From Paragorgia papillata (lineage: Eukaryota > Cnidaria > Anthozoa > Scleralcyonacea > Coralliidae): a DNA stretch of 64,000 bases. The translations under genes and the position numbers were made by a program. This document shows, in pieces, positions 22,687 through 35,311 of the stretch. Position 1 is the stretch's first letter. Every line of letters begins with the position of its first letter. The stretch lies in NCBI GenBank assembly GCA_035771165.1, contig JAWNZC010000231.1:1-64000 (forward strand), read 5' to 3'. The notes under the pieces were generated by a model that saw nothing but the letters and a program-made list of their open reading frames with translations, was not told the origin of the DNA and did no database searches.

Positions 22687-22995
22687 GCATCTGTATGTCG
22701 CGGAGAGCCTATAACCGGGTAGTAGGAGTCAGCGGCATGTGGTTAAATGGCATATTTGTCGACATGTTCCGACAGCCAGACTGGCGAGTACAAAACATTA
22801 CGAGAGACACGTGCTTACCTCGGTCTTCCGACGGTGTTGTCGCCGAAGTTCGGGCAGGTTGCACGTGTGGCGCTTGACCGGTTTTCTGAATAACTGTAAA
22901 ACATAAAGAAGTGTTTTAGTGGAGGCCATACACCTGAGTCGTTTATAATGTATTTCTTTTGTAATTTTTGATGGTGATGTTCTTCCCCGAAGGGA

Positions 22996-23183
22996 AGAGG
23001 GCCGTACTCGGAGGTAGTGCAATACCGAGACAACCCGTGGCCAGGGCGAAGCAAGCTTCGATCCCATGGCCGAAGCCCAAAAATCAGTTTAATATACGAG
23101 CCAGGCGTTGCCTGGCATATCAGATATTAAGCTGATAAGAACAGATACTACACTTGATCTTAGCCAAAAGGCCGAGAAGCGAT
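22996..23183 (-). ncRNA. U2 snRNA, copy 22
   Basis: 188 nt, consensus. Confidence 0.97.
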
Positions 23184-23294
23184 AAAGAACCATAAAAAAA
23201 AAATGTTTTGCCCGAAAAGAAGCTAAAACGACCATGTGGTTGGGCTCAGGTCAGCGGACGCGCTCGAAGCGCCTGAAAAAAAAAAAGGAAAGAT

Positions 23295-23414
23295 ATGTCT
23301 ACGACACGGGGTATTCCCAGGCGGTCACCCATCCAAGTACTAACGCCGCCCGACCGGGCTTAACTTCGGTGGTCAGACGAGAACCGGTGATTTCCCGGTG
23401 GTATGGTCGTAGGC
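23295..23414 (-). rRNA. 5S rRNA, copy 23
   Basis: 120 nt, consensus; trailer variant as in copy 8. Confidence 0.98.
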
Positions 23415-23574
23415 ATTCGTTGAGGTAAAAATATCGTTTTTATAGGAATTGGTCGGCGTTGTGGCACGAGAGGTCGACGACGAACATAAGAACGGTGAAA
23501 TCGAATGTTCGACGAAGTTGTGTGCTCGCGTTGTGCGATGGATGAGTTCTGTTCGATTTTGATTGGTTTGTTGT

Positions 23575-23618
23575 AAGGGGACGAGCGCGAACGCAGGTCC
23601 CCACTACCAGAAATTATA

Positions 23619-23650
<32 letters not shown>

Positions 23651-23739
23651 GGAGTCAACCCAGTCGAAGTGCAATGAGAGGGCCTCATCCTGAGAGGACT
23701 TCCTTGTTGATCAAAGTACCTCTCGCGTCAGGTAAGTAT
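23575..23739 (-). ncRNA. U1 snRNA, copy 23
   Basis: 165 nt, consensus. Confidence 0.98.
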
Positions 23740-24048
23740 GCATCTGTATGTCGCGGAGAGCCTATAACCGGGTAGTAGGAGTCAGCGGCATGTGGTTAAA
23801 TGGCATATTTGTCGACATGTTCCGACAGCCAGACTGGCGAGTACAAAACATTACGAGAGACACGTGCTTACCTCGGTCTTCCGACGGTGTTGTCGCCGAA
23901 GTTCGGGCAGGTTGCACGTGTGGCGCTTGACCGGTTTTCTGAATAACTGTAAAACATAAAGAAGTGTTTTAGTGGAGGCCATACACCTGAGTCGTTTATA
24001 ATGTATTTCTTTTGTAATTTTTGATGGTGATGTTCTTCCCCGAAGGGA

Positions 24049-24236
24049 AGAGGGCCGTACTCGGAGGTAGTGCAATACCGAGACAACCCGTGGCCAGGGC
24101 GAAGCAAGCTTCGATCCCATGGCCGAAGCCCAAAAATCAGTTTAATATACGAGCCAGGCGTTGCCTGGCATATCAGATATTAAGCTGATAAGAACAGATA
24201 CTACACTTGATCTTAGCCAAAAGGCCGAGAAGCGAT
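24049..24236 (-). ncRNA. U2 snRNA, copy 23
   Basis: 188 nt, consensus. Confidence 0.97.
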
Positions 24237-24347
24237 AAAGAACCATAAAAAAAAAATGTTTTGCCCGAAAAGAAGCTAAAACGACCATGTGGTTGGGCTC
24301 AGGTCAGCGGACGCGCTCGAAGCGCCTGAAAAAAAAAAAGGAAAGAT

Positions 24348-24467
24348 ATGTCTACGACACGGGGTATTCCCAGGCGGTCACCCATCCAAGTACTAACGCC
24401 GCCCGACCGGGCTTAACTTCGGTGGTCAGACGAGAACCGGTGATTTCCCGGTGGTATGGTCGTAGGC
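24348..24467 (-). rRNA. 5S rRNA, copy 24
   Basis: 120 nt, consensus; trailer variant as in copy 23. Confidence 0.98.
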
Positions 24468-24627
24468 ATTCGTTGAGGTAAAAATATCGTTTTTATAGGA
24501 ATTGGTCGGCGTTGTGGCACGAGAGGTCGACGACGAACATAAGAACGGTGAAATCGAATGTTCGACGAAGTTGTGTGCTCGCGTTGTGCGATGGATGAGT
24601 TCTGTTCGATTTTGATTGGTTTGTTGT

Positions 24628-24671
24628 AAGGGGACGAGCGCGAACGCAGGTCCCCACTACCAGAAATTATA

Positions 24672-24703
<32 letters not shown>

Positions 24704-24792
24704 GGAGTCAACCCAGTCGAAGTGCAATGAGAGGGCCTCATCCTGAGAGGACTTCCTTGTTGATCAAAGTACCTCTCGCGTCAGGTAAGTAT
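24628..24792 (-). ncRNA. U1 snRNA, copy 24
   Basis: 165 nt, consensus. Confidence 0.98.
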
Positions 24793-25101
24793 GCATCTGT
24801 ATGTCGCGGAGAGCCTATAACCGGGTAGTAGGAGTCAGCGGCATGTGGTTAAATGGCATATTTGTCGACATGTTCCGACAGCCAGACTGGCGAGTACAAA
24901 ACATTACGAGAGACACGTGCTTACCTCGGTCTTCCGACGGTGTTGTCGCCGAAGTTCGGGCAGGTTGCACGTGTGGCGCTTGACCGGTTTTCTGAATAAC
25001 TGTAAAACATAAAGAAGTGTTTTAGTGGAGGCCATACACCTGAGTCGTTTATAATGTATTTCTTTTGTAATTTTTGATGGTGATGTTCTTCCCCGAAGGG
25101 A

Positions 25102-25289
25102 AGAGGGCCGTACTCGGAGGTAGTGCAATACCGAGACAACCCGTGGCCAGGGCGAAGCAAGCTTCGATCCCATGGCCGAAGCCCAAAAATCAGTTTAATA
25201 TACGAGCCAGGCGTTGCCTGGCATATCAGATATTAAGCTGATAAGAACAGATACTACACTTGATCTTAGCCAAAAGGCCGAGAAGCGAT
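25102..25289 (-). ncRNA. U2 snRNA, copy 24
   Basis: 188 nt, consensus. Confidence 0.97.
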
Positions 25290-25398
25290 AAAGAACCATA
25301 AAAAAAAAATGTTTTGCCCGAAAAGAAGCTAAAACGACCATGTGGTTGGGCTCAGGTCAGCGGACGCGCTCGAAGCGCCTGAAAAAAAAAAAAAAGAT

Positions 25399-25518
25399 AT
25401 GTCTACGACACGGGGTATTCCCAGGCGGTCACCCATCCAAGTACTAACGCCGCCCGACCGGGCTTAACTTCGGTGGTCAGACGAGAACCGGTGATTTCCC
25501 GGTGGTATGGTCGTAGGC
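25399..25518 (-). rRNA. 5S rRNA, copy 25
   Basis: 120 nt, consensus; the trailer has lost its interrupting C, giving one unbroken T14 run. Confidence 0.98.
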
Positions 25519-25678
25519 ATTCGTTGAGGTAAAAATATCGTTTTTATAGGAATTGGTCGGCGTTGTGGCACGAGAGGTCGACGACGAACATAAGAACGGT
25601 GAAATCGAATGTTCGACGAAGTTGTGTGCTCGCGTTGTGCGATGGATGAGTTCTGTTCGATTTTGATTGGTTTGTTGT

Positions 25679-25722
25679 AAGGGGACGAGCGCGAACGCAG
25701 GTCCCCACTACCAGAAATTATA

Positions 25723-25754
<32 letters not shown>

Positions 25755-25843
25755 GGAGTCAACCCAGTCGAAGTGCAATGAGAGGGCCTCATCCTGAGAG
25801 GACTTCCTTGTTGATCAAAGTACCTCTCGCGTCAGGTAAGTAT
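25679..25843 (-). ncRNA. U1 snRNA, copy 25
   Basis: 165 nt, consensus. Confidence 0.98.
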
Positions 25844-26152
25844 GCATCTGTATGTCGCGGAGAGCCTATAACCGGGTAGTAGGAGTCAGCGGCATGTGGT
25901 TAAATGGCATATTTGTCGACATGTTCCGACAGCCAGACTGGCGAGTACAAAACATTACGAGAGACACGTGCTTACCTCGGTCTTCCGACGGTGTTGTCGC
26001 CGAAGTTCGGGCAGGTTGCACGTGTGGCGCTTGACCGGTTTTCTGAATAACTGTAAAACATAAAGAAGTGTTTTAGTGGAGGCCATACACCTGAGTCGTT
26101 TATAATGTATTTCTTTTGTAATTTTTGATGGTGATGTTCTTCCCCGAAGGGA

Positions 26153-26340
26153 AGAGGGCCGTACTCGGAGGTAGTGCAATACCGAGACAACCCGTGGCCA
26201 GGGCGAAGCAAGCTTCGATCCCATGGCCGAAGCCCAAAAATCAGTTTAATATACGAGCCAGGCGTTGCCTGGCATATCAGATATTAAGCTGATAAGAACA
26301 GATACTACACTTGATCTTAGCCAAAAGGCCGAGAAGCGAT
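26153..26340 (-). ncRNA. U2 snRNA, copy 25
   Basis: 188 nt, consensus. Confidence 0.97.
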
Positions 26341-26451
26341 AAAGAACCATAAAAAAAAAAATGTTTTGCCCGAAAAGAAGCTAAAACGACCATGTGGTTG
26401 GGCTCAGGTCAGCGGACGCGCTCGAAGCGCCTGAAAAAAAAAAAGAAAGAT

Positions 26452-26571
26452 ATGTCTACGACACGGGGTATTCCCAGGCGGTCACCCATCCAAGTACTAA
26501 CGCCGCCCGACCGGGCTTAACTTCGGTGGTCAGACGAGAACCGGTGATTTCCCGGTGGTATGGTCGTAGGC
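26452..26571 (-). rRNA. 5S rRNA, copy 26
   Basis: 120 nt, consensus. Confidence 0.98.
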
Positions 26572-26731
26572 ATTCGTTGAGGTAAAAATATCGTTTTTAT
26601 AGGAATTGGTCGGCGTTGTGGCACGAGAGGTCGACGACGAACATAAGAACGGTGAAATCGAATGTTCGACGAAGTTGTGTGCTCGCGTTGTGCGATGGAT
26701 GAGTTCTGTTCGATTTTGATTGGTTTGTTGT

Positions 26732-26775
26732 AAGGGGACGAGCGCGAACGCAGGTCCCCACTACCAGAAATTATA

Positions 26776-26807
<32 letters not shown>

Positions 26808-26896
26808 GGAGTCAACCCAGTCGAAGTGCAATGAGAGGGCCTCATCCTGAGAGGACTTCCTTGTTGATCAAAGTACCTCTCGCGTCAGGTAAGTAT
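26732..26896 (-). ncRNA. U1 snRNA, copy 26
   Basis: 165 nt, consensus. Confidence 0.98.
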
Positions 26897-27205
26897 GCAT
26901 CTGTATGTCGCGGAGAGCCTATAACCGGGTAGTAGGAGTCAGCGGCATGTGGTTAAATGGCATATTTGTCGACATGTTCCGACAGCCAGACTGGCGAGTA
27001 CAAAACATTACGAGAGACACGTGCTTACCTCGGTCTTCCGACGGTGTTGTCGCCGAAGTTCGGGCAGGTTGCACGTGTGGCGCTTGACCGGTTTTCTGAA
27101 TAACTGTAAAACATAAAGAAGTGTTTTAGTGGAGGCCATACACCTGAGTCGTTTATAATGTATTTCTTTTGTAATTTTTGATGGTGATGTTCTTCCCCGA
27201 AGGGA

Positions 27206-27393
27206 AGAGGGCCGTACTCGGAGGTAGTGCAATACCGAGACAACCCGTGGCCAGGGCGAAGCAAGCTTCGATCCCATGGCCGAAGCCCAAAAATCAGTTT
27301 AATATACGAGCCAGGCGTTGCCTGGCATATCAGATATTAAGCTGATAAGAACAGATACTACACTTGATCTTAGCCAAAAGGCCGAGAAGCGAT
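27206..27393 (-). ncRNA. U2 snRNA, copy 26
   Basis: 188 nt, consensus. Confidence 0.97.
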
Positions 27394-27503
27394 AAAGAAC
27401 CATAAAAAAAAAATGTTTTGCCCGAAAAGAAGCTAAAACGACCATGTGGTTGGGCTCAGGTCAGCGGACGCGCTCGAAGCGCCTGAAAAAAAAAAAGAAA
27501 GAT

Positions 27504-27623
27504 ATGTCTACGACACGGGGTATTCCCAGGCGGTCACCCATCCAAGTACTAACGCCGCCCGACTGGGCTTAACTTCGGTGGTCAGACGAGAACCGGTGAT
27601 TTCCCGGTGGTATGGTCGTAGGC
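27504..27623 (-). rRNA. 5S rRNA, copy 27
   Basis: 120 nt with G60 to A. Confidence 0.97.
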
Positions 27624-27783
27624 ATTCGTTGAGGTAAAAATATCGTTTTTATAGGAATTGGTCGGCGTTGTGGCACGAGAGGTCGACGACGAACATAAGA
27701 ACGGTGAAATCGAATGTTCGACGAAGTTGTGTGCTCGCGTTGTGCGATGGATGAGTTCTGTTCGATTTTGATTGGTTTGTTGT

Positions 27784-27827
27784 AAGGGGACGAGCGCGAA
27801 CGCAGGTCCCCACTACCAGAAATTATA

Positions 27828-27859
<32 letters not shown>

Positions 27860-27948
27860 GGAGTCAACCCAGTCGAAGTGCAATGAGAGGGCCTCATCCT
27901 GAGAGGACTTCCTTGTTGATCAAAGTACCTCTCGCGTCAGGTAAGTAT
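27784..27948 (-). ncRNA. U1 snRNA, copy 27
   Basis: 165 nt, consensus. Confidence 0.98.
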
Positions 27949-28257
27949 GCATCTGTATGTCGCGGAGAGCCTATAACCGGGTAGTAGGAGTCAGCGGCAT
28001 GTGGTTAAATGGCATATTTGTCGACATGTTCCGACAGCCAGACTGGCGAGTACAAAACATTACGAGAGACACGTGCTTACCTCGGTCTTCCGACGGTGTT
28101 GTCGCCGAAGTTCGGGCAGGTTGCACGTGTGGCGCTTGACCGGTTTTCTGAATAACTGTAAAACATAAAGAAGTGTTTTAGTGGAGGCCATACACCTGAG
28201 TCGTTTATAATGTATTTCTTTTGTAATTTTTGATGGTGATGTTCTTCCCCGAAGGGA

Positions 28258-28445
28258 AGAGGGCCGTACTCGGAGGTAGTGCAATACCGAGACAACCCGT
28301 GGCCAGGGCGAAGCAAGCTTCGATCCCATGGCCGAAGCCCAAAAATCAGTTTAATATACGAGCCAGGCGTTGCCTGGCATATCAGATATTAAGCTGATAA
28401 GAACAGATACTACACTTGATCTTAGCCAAAAGGCCGAGAAGCGAT
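28258..28445 (-). ncRNA. U2 snRNA, copy 27
   Basis: 188 nt, consensus. Confidence 0.97.
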
Positions 28446-28555
28446 AAAGAACCATAAAAAAAAAATGTTTTGCCCGAAAAGAAGCTAAAACGACCATGTG
28501 GTTGGGCTCAGGTCAGCGGACGCGCTCGAAGCGCCTGAAAAAAAAAAAGAAAGAT

Positions 28556-28675
28556 ATGTCTACGACACGGGGTATTCCCAGGCGGTCACCCATCCAAGTA
28601 CTAACGCCGCCCGACCGGGCTTAACTTCGGTGGTCAGACGAGAACCGGTGATTTCCCGGTGGTATGGTCGTAGGC
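28556..28675 (-). rRNA. 5S rRNA, copy 28
   Basis: 120 nt, consensus. Confidence 0.98.
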
Positions 28676-28835
28676 ATTCGTTGAGGTAAAAATATCGTTT
28701 TTATAGGAATTGGTCGGCGTTGTGGCACGAGAGGTCGACGACGAACATAAGAACGGTGAAATCGAATGTTCGACGAAGTTGTGTGCTCGCGTTGTGCGAT
28801 GGATGAGTTCTGTTCGATTTTGATTGGTTTGTTGT

Positions 28836-28879
28836 AAGGGGACGAGCGCGAACGCAGGTCCCCACTACCAGAAATTATA

Positions 28880-28911
<32 letters not shown>

Positions 28912-29000
28912 GGAGTCAACCCAGTCGAAGTGCAATGAGAGGGCCTCATCCTGAGAGGACTTCCTTGTTGATCAAAGTACCTCTCGCGTCAGGTAAGTAT
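28836..29000 (-). ncRNA. U1 snRNA, copy 28
   Basis: 165 nt, consensus. Confidence 0.98.
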
Positions 29001-29309
29001 GCATCTGTATGTCGCGGAGAGCCTATAACCGGGTAGTAGGAGTCAGCGGCATGTGGTTAAATGGCATATTTGTCGACATGTTCCGACAGCCAGACTGGCG
29101 AGTACAAAACATTACGAGAGACACGTGCTTACCTCGGTCTTCCGACGGTGTTGTCGCCGAAGTTCGGGCAGGTTGCACGTGTGGCGCTTGACCGGTTTTC
29201 TGAATAACTGTAAAACATAAAGAAGTGTTTTAGTGGAGGCCATACACCTGAGTCGTTTATAATGTATTTCTTTTGTAATTTTTGATGGTGATGTTCTTCC
29301 CCGAAGGGA

Positions 29310-29497
29310 AGAGGGCCGTACTCGGAGGTAGTGCAATACCGAGACAACCCGTGGCCAGGGCGAAGCAAGCTTCGATCCCATGGCCGAAGCCCAAAAATCA
29401 GTTTAATATACGAGCCAGGCGTTGCCTGGCATATCAGATATTAAGCTGATAAGAACAGATACTACACTTGATCTTAGCCAAAAGGCCGAGAAGCGAT
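29310..29497 (-). ncRNA. U2 snRNA, copy 28
   Basis: 188 nt, consensus. Confidence 0.97.
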
Positions 29498-29607
29498 AAA
29501 GAACCATAAAAAAAAAATGTTTTGCCCGAAAAGAAGCTAAAACGACCATGTGGTTGGGCTCAGGTCAGCGGACGCGCTCGAAGCGCCTGAAAAAAAAAAA
29601 GAAAGAT

Positions 29608-29727
29608 ATGTCTACGACACGGGGTATTCCCAGGCGGTCACCCATCCAAGTACTAACGCCGCCCGACCGGGCTTAACTTCGGTGGTCAGACGAGAACCGG
29701 TGATTTCCCGGTGGTATGGTCGTAGGC
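29608..29727 (-). rRNA. 5S rRNA, copy 29
   Basis: 120 nt, consensus. Confidence 0.98.
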
Positions 29728-29887
29728 ATTCGTTGAGGTAAAAATATCGTTTTTATAGGAATTGGTCGGCGTTGTGGCACGAGAGGTCGACGACGAACAT
29801 AAGAACGGTGAAATCGAATGTTCGACGAAGTTGTGTGCTCGCGTTGTGCGATGGATGAGTTCTGTTCGATTTTGATTGGTTTGTTGT

Positions 29888-29931
29888 AAGGGGACGAGCG
29901 CGAACGCAGGTCCCCACTACCAGAAATTATA

Positions 29932-29963
<32 letters not shown>

Positions 29964-30052
29964 GGAGTCAACCCAGTCGAAGTGCAATGAGAGGGCCTCA
30001 TCCTGAGAGGACTTCCTTGTTGATCAAAGTACCTCTCGCGTCAGGTAAGTAT
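29888..30052 (-). ncRNA. U1 snRNA, copy 29
   Basis: 165 nt, consensus. Confidence 0.98.
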
Positions 30053-30361
30053 GCATCTGTATGTCGCGGAGAGCCTATAACCGGGTAGTAGGAGTCAGCG
30101 GCATGTGGTTAAATGGCATATTTGTCGACATGTTCCGACAGCCAGACTGGCGAGTACAAAACATTACGAGAGACACGTGCTTACCTCGGTCTTCCGACGG
30201 TGTTGTCGCCGAAGTTCGGGCAGGTTGCACGTGTGGCGCTTGACCGGTTTTCTGAATAACTGTAAAACATAAAGAAGTGTTTTAGTGGAGGCCATACACC
30301 TGAGTCGTTTATAATGTATTTCTTTTGTAATTTTTGATGGTGATGTTCTTCCCCGAAGGGA

Positions 30362-30549
30362 AGAGGGCCGTACTCGGAGGTAGTGCAATACCGAGACAAC
30401 CCGTGGCCAGGGCGAAGCAAGCTTCGATCCCATGGCCGAAGCCCAAAAATCAGTTTAATATACGAGCCAGGCGTTGCCTGGCATATCAGATATTAAGCTG
30501 ATAAGAACAGATACTACACTTGATCTTAGCCAAAAGGCCGAGAAGCGAT
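30362..30549 (-). ncRNA. U2 snRNA, copy 29
   Basis: 188 nt, consensus. Confidence 0.97.
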
Positions 30550-30660
30550 AAAGAACCATAAAAAAAAAAATGTTTTGCCCGAAAAGAAGCTAAAACGACC
30601 ATGTGGTTGGGCTCAGGTCAGCGGACGCGCTCGAAGCGCCTGAAAAAAAAAAAGAAAGAT

Positions 30661-30780
30661 ATGTCTACGACACGGGGTATTCCCAGGCGGTCACCCATCC
30701 AAGTACTAACGCCGCCCGACCGGGCTTAACTTCGGTGGTCAGACGAGAACCGGTGATTTCCCGGTGGTATGGTCGTAGGC
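30661..30780 (-). rRNA. 5S rRNA, copy 30
   Basis: 120 nt, consensus. Confidence 0.98.
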
Positions 30781-30940
30781 ATTCGTTGAGGTAAAAATAT
30801 CGTTTTTATAGGAATTGGTCGGCGTTGTGGCACGAGAGGTCGACGACGAACATAAGAACGGTGAAATCGAATGTTCGACGAAGTTGTGTGCTCGCGTTGT
30901 GCGATGGATGAGTTCTGTTCGATTTTGATTGGTTTGTTGT

Positions 30941-30984
30941 AAGGGGACGAGCGCGAACGCAGGTCCCCACTACCAGAAATTATA

Positions 30985-31016
<32 letters not shown>

Positions 31017-31105
31017 GGAGTCAACCCAGTCGAAGTGCAATGAGAGGGCCTCATCCTGAGAGGACTTCCTTGTTGATCAAAGTACCTCTCGCGTCAGGTA
31101 AGTAT
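30941..31105 (-). ncRNA. U1 snRNA, copy 30
   Basis: 165 nt, consensus. Confidence 0.98.
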
Positions 31106-31414
31106 GCATCTGTATGTCGCGGAGAGCCTATAACCGGGTAGTAGGAGTCAGCGGCATGTGGTTAAATGGCATATTTGTCGACATGTTCCGACAGCCAGAC
31201 TGGCGAGTACAAAACATTACGAGAGACACGTGCTTACCTCGGTCTTCCGACGGTGTTGTCGCCGAAGTTCGGGCAGGTTGCACGTGTGGCGCTTGACCGG
31301 TTTTCTGAATAACTGTAAAACATAAAGAAGTGTTTTAGTGGAGGCCATACACCTGAGTCGTTTATAATGTATTTCTTTTGTAATTTTTGATGGTGATGTT
31401 CTTCCCCGAAGGGA

Positions 31415-31602
31415 AGAGGGCCGTACTCGGAGGTAGTGCAATACCGAGACAACCCGTGGCCAGGGCGAAGCAAGCTTCGATCCCATGGCCGAAGCCCAAA
31501 AATCAGTTTAATATACGAGCCAGGCGTTGCCTGGCATATCAGATATTAAGCTGATAAGAACAGATACTACACTTGATCTTAGCCAAAAGGCCGAGAAGCG
31601 AT
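31415..31602 (-). ncRNA. U2 snRNA, copy 30
   Basis: 188 nt, consensus. Confidence 0.97.
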
Positions 31603-31712
31603 AAAGAACCATAAAAAAAAAATGTTTTGCCCGAAAAGAAGCTAAAACGACCATGTGGTTGGGCTCAGGTCAGCGGACGCGCTCGAAGCGCCTGAAAAAA
31701 AAAAAGAAAGAT

Positions 31713-31832
31713 ATGTCTACGACACGGGGTATTCCCAGGCGGTCACCCATCCAAGTACTAACGCCGCCCGACCGGGCTTAACTTCGGTGGTCAGACGAGA
31801 ACCGGTGATTTCCCGGTGGTATGGTCGTAGGC
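31713..31832 (-). rRNA. 5S rRNA, copy 31
   Basis: 120 nt, consensus. Confidence 0.98.
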
Positions 31833-31992
31833 ATTCGTTGAGGTAAAAATATCGTTTTTATAGGAATTGGTCGGCGTTGTGGCACGAGAGGTCGACGACG
31901 AACATAAGAACGGTGAAATCGAATGTTCGACGAAGTTGTGTGCTCGCGTTGTGCGATGGATGAGTTCTGTTCGATTTTGATTGGTTTGTTGT

Positions 31993-32036
31993 AAGGGGAC
32001 GAGCGCGAACGCAGGTCCCCACTACCAGAAATTATA

Positions 32037-32068
<32 letters not shown>

Positions 32069-32157
32069 GGAGTCAACCCAGTCGAAGTGCAATGAGAGGG
32101 CCTCATCCTGAGAGGACTTCCTTGTTGATCAAAGTACCTCTCGCGTCAGGTAAGTAT
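31993..32157 (-). ncRNA. U1 snRNA, copy 31
   Basis: 165 nt, consensus. Confidence 0.98.
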
Positions 32158-32466
32158 GCATCTGTATGTCGCGGAGAGCCTATAACCGGGTAGTAGGAGT
32201 CAGCGGCATGTGGTTAAATGGCATATTTGTCGACATGTTCCGACAGCCAGACTGGCGAGTACAAAACATTACGAGAGACACGTGCTTACCTCGGTCTTCC
32301 GACGGTGTTGTCGCCGAAGTTCGGGCAGGTTGCACGTGTGGCGCTTGACCGGTTTTCTGAATAACTGTAAAACATAAAGAAGTGTTTTAGTGGAGGCCAT
32401 ACACCTGAGTCGTTTATAATGTATTTCTTTTGTAATTTTTGATGGTGATGTTCTTCCCCGAAGGGA

Positions 32467-32654
32467 AGAGGGCCGTACTCGGAGGTAGTGCAATACCGAG
32501 ACAACCCGTGGCCAGGGCGAAGCAAGCTTCGATCCCATGGCCGAAGCCCAAAAATCAGTTTAATATACGAGCCAGGCGTTGCCTGGCATATCAGATATTA
32601 AGCTGATAAGAACAGATACTACACTTGATCTTAGCCAAAAGGCCGAGAAGCGAT
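32467..32654 (-). ncRNA. U2 snRNA, copy 31
   Basis: 188 nt, consensus. Confidence 0.97.
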
Positions 32655-32764
32655 AAAGAACCATAAAAAAAAAATGTTTTGCCCGAAAAGAAGCTAAAAC
32701 GACCATGTGGTTGGGCTCAGGTCAGCGGACGCGCTCGAAGCGCCTGAAAAAAAAAAAGAAAGAT

Positions 32765-32884
32765 ATGTCTACGACACGGGGTATTCCCAGGCGGTCACCC
32801 ATCCAAGTACTAACGCCGCCCGACCGGGCTTAACTTCGGTGGTCAGACGAGAACCGGTGATTTCCCGGTGGTATGGTCGTAGGC
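32765..32884 (-). rRNA. 5S rRNA, copy 32
   Basis: 120 nt, consensus. Confidence 0.98.
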
Positions 32885-33044
32885 ATTCGTTGAGGTAAAA
32901 ATATCGTTTTTATAGGAATTGGTCGGCGTTGTGGCACGAGAGGTCGACGACGAACATAAGAACGGTGAAATCGAATGTTCGACGAAGTTGTGTGCTCGCG
33001 TTGTGCGATGGATGAGTTCTGTTCGATTTTGATTGGTTTGTTGT

Positions 33045-33088
33045 AAGGGGACGAGCGCGAACGCAGGTCCCCACTACCAGAAATTATA

Positions 33089-33120
<32 letters not shown>

Positions 33121-33209
33121 GGAGTCAACCCAGTCGAAGTGCAATGAGAGGGCCTCATCCTGAGAGGACTTCCTTGTTGATCAAAGTACCTCTCGCGTCA
33201 GGTAAGTAT
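33045..33209 (-). ncRNA. U1 snRNA, copy 32
   Basis: 165 nt, consensus. Confidence 0.98.
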
Positions 33210-33518
33210 GCATCTGTATGTCGCGGAGAGCCTATAACCGGGTAGTAGGAGTCAGCGGCATGTGGTTAAATGGCATATTTGTCGACATGTTCCGACAGCC
33301 AGACTGGCGAGTACAAAACATTACGAGAGACACGTGCTTACCTCGGTCTTCCGACGGTGTTGTCGCCGAAGTTCGGGCAGGTTGCACGTGTGGTGCTTGA
33401 CCGGTTTTCTGAATAACTGTAAAACATAAAGAAGTGTTTTAGTGGAGGCCATACACCTGAGTCGTTTATAATGTATTTCTTTTGTAATTTTTGATGGTGA
33501 TGTTCTTCCCCGAAGGGA

Positions 33519-33706
33519 AGAGGGCCGTACTCGGAGGTAGTGCAATACCGAGACAACCCGTGGCCAGGGCGAAGCAAGCTTCGATCCCATGGCCGAAGCC
33601 CAAAAATCAGTTTAATATACGAGCCAGGCGTTGCCTGGCATATCAGATATTAAGCTGATAAGAACAGATACTACACTTGATCTTAGCCAAAAGGCCGAGA
33701 AGCGAT
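33519..33706 (-). ncRNA. U2 snRNA, copy 32
   Basis: 188 nt, consensus. Confidence 0.97.
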
Positions 33707-33817
33707 AAAGAACCATAAAAAAAAAATGTTTTGCCCGAAAAGAAGCTAAAACGACCATGTGGTTGGGCTCAGGTCAGCGGACGCGCTCGAAGCGCCTGAA
33801 AAAAAAAAAGGAAAGAT

Positions 33818-33937
33818 ATGTCTACGACACGGGGTATTCCCAGGCGGTCACCCATCCAAGTACTAACGCCGCCCGACCGGGCTTAACTTCGGTGGTCAGA
33901 CGAGAACCGGTGATTTCCCGGTGGTATGGTCGTAGGC
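33818..33937 (-). rRNA. 5S rRNA, copy 33
   Basis: 120 nt, consensus; trailer variant as in copy 8. Confidence 0.98.
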
Positions 33938-34097
33938 ATTCGTTGAGGTAAAAATATCGTTTTTATAGGAATTGGTCGGCGTTGTGGCACGAGAGGTCGA
34001 CGACGAACATAAGAACGGTGAAATCGAATGTTCGACGAAGTTGTGTGCTCGCGTTGTGCGATGGATGAGTTCTGTTCGATTTTGATTGGTTTGTTGT

Positions 34098-34141
34098 AAG
34101 GGGACGAGCGCGAACGCAGGTCCCCACTACCAGAAATTATA

Positions 34142-34173
<32 letters not shown>

Positions 34174-34262
34174 GGAGTCAACCCAGTCGAAGTGCAATGA
34201 GAGGGCCTCATCCTGAGAGGACTTCCTTGTTGATCAAAGTACCTCTCGCGTCAGGTAAGTAT
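34098..34262 (-). ncRNA. U1 snRNA, copy 33
   Basis: 165 nt, consensus. Confidence 0.98.
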
Positions 34263-34571
34263 GCATCTGTATGTCGCGGAGAGCCTATAACCGGGTAGTA
34301 GGAGTCAGCGGCATGTGGTTAAATGGCATATTTGTCGACATGTTCCGACAGCCAGACTGGCGAGTACAAAACATTACGAGAGACACGTGCTTACCTCGGT
34401 CTTCCGACGGTGTTGTCGCCGAAGTTCGGGCAGGTTGCACGTGTGGCGCTTGACCGGTTTTCTGAATAACTGTAAAACATAAAGAAGTGTTTTAGTGGAG
34501 GCCATACACCTGAGTCGTTTATAATGTATTTCTTTTGTAATTTTTGATGGTGATGTTCTTCCCCGAAGGGA

Positions 34572-34759
34572 AGAGGGCCGTACTCGGAGGTAGTGCAATA
34601 CCGAGACAACCCGTGGCCAGGGCGAAGCAAGCTTCGATCCCATGGCCGAAGCCCAAAAATCAGTTTAATATACGAGCCAGGCGTTGCCTGGCATATCAGA
34701 TATTAAGCTGATAAGAACAGATACTACACTTGATCTTAGCCAAAAGGCCGAGAAGCGAT
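34572..34759 (-). ncRNA. U2 snRNA, copy 33 (last complete copy)
   Basis: 188 nt, consensus. Confidence 0.97.
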
Positions 34760-34866
34760 AAAGAACCATAAAAAAAAAATGTTTTGCCCGAAAAGAAGCT
34801 AAAACGACCATGTGGTTGGGCTCAGGTCAGCGGACGCGCTCGAAGCGCCTGAAAAAAAAGAAAGAT

Positions 34867-34986
34867 ATGTCTACGACACGGGGTATTCCCAGGCGGTCAC
34901 CCATCCAAGTACTAACGCCGCCCGACTGGGCTTAACTTCGGTGGTCAGACGAGAACCGGTGATTTCCCGGTGGTATGGTCGTAGGC
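34867..34986 (-). rRNA. 5S rRNA, copy 34
   Basis: 120 nt with G60 to A; the terminator run is the shortest of the array (T8). Confidence 0.97.
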
Positions 34987-35146
34987 ATTCGTTGAGGTAA
35001 AAATATCGTTTTTATAGGAATTGGTCGGCGTTGTGGCACGAGAGGTCGACGACGAACATAAGAACGGTGAAATCGAATGTTCGACGAAGTTGTGTGCTCG
35101 CGTTGTGCGATGGATGAGTTCTGTTCGATTTTGATTGGTTTGTTGT

Positions 35147-35190
35147 AAGGGGACGAGCGCGAACGCAGGTCCCCACTACCAGAAATTATA

Positions 35191-35222
<32 letters not shown>

Positions 35223-35311
35223 GGAGTCAACCCAGTCGAAGTGCAATGAGAGGGCCTCATCCTGAGAGGACTTCCTTGTTGATCAAAGTACCTCTCGCGT
35301 CAGGTAAGTAT
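35147..35311 (-). ncRNA. U1 snRNA, copy 34
   Basis: 165 nt, consensus, complete with its PSE although the unit is cut further upstream. Confidence 0.98.
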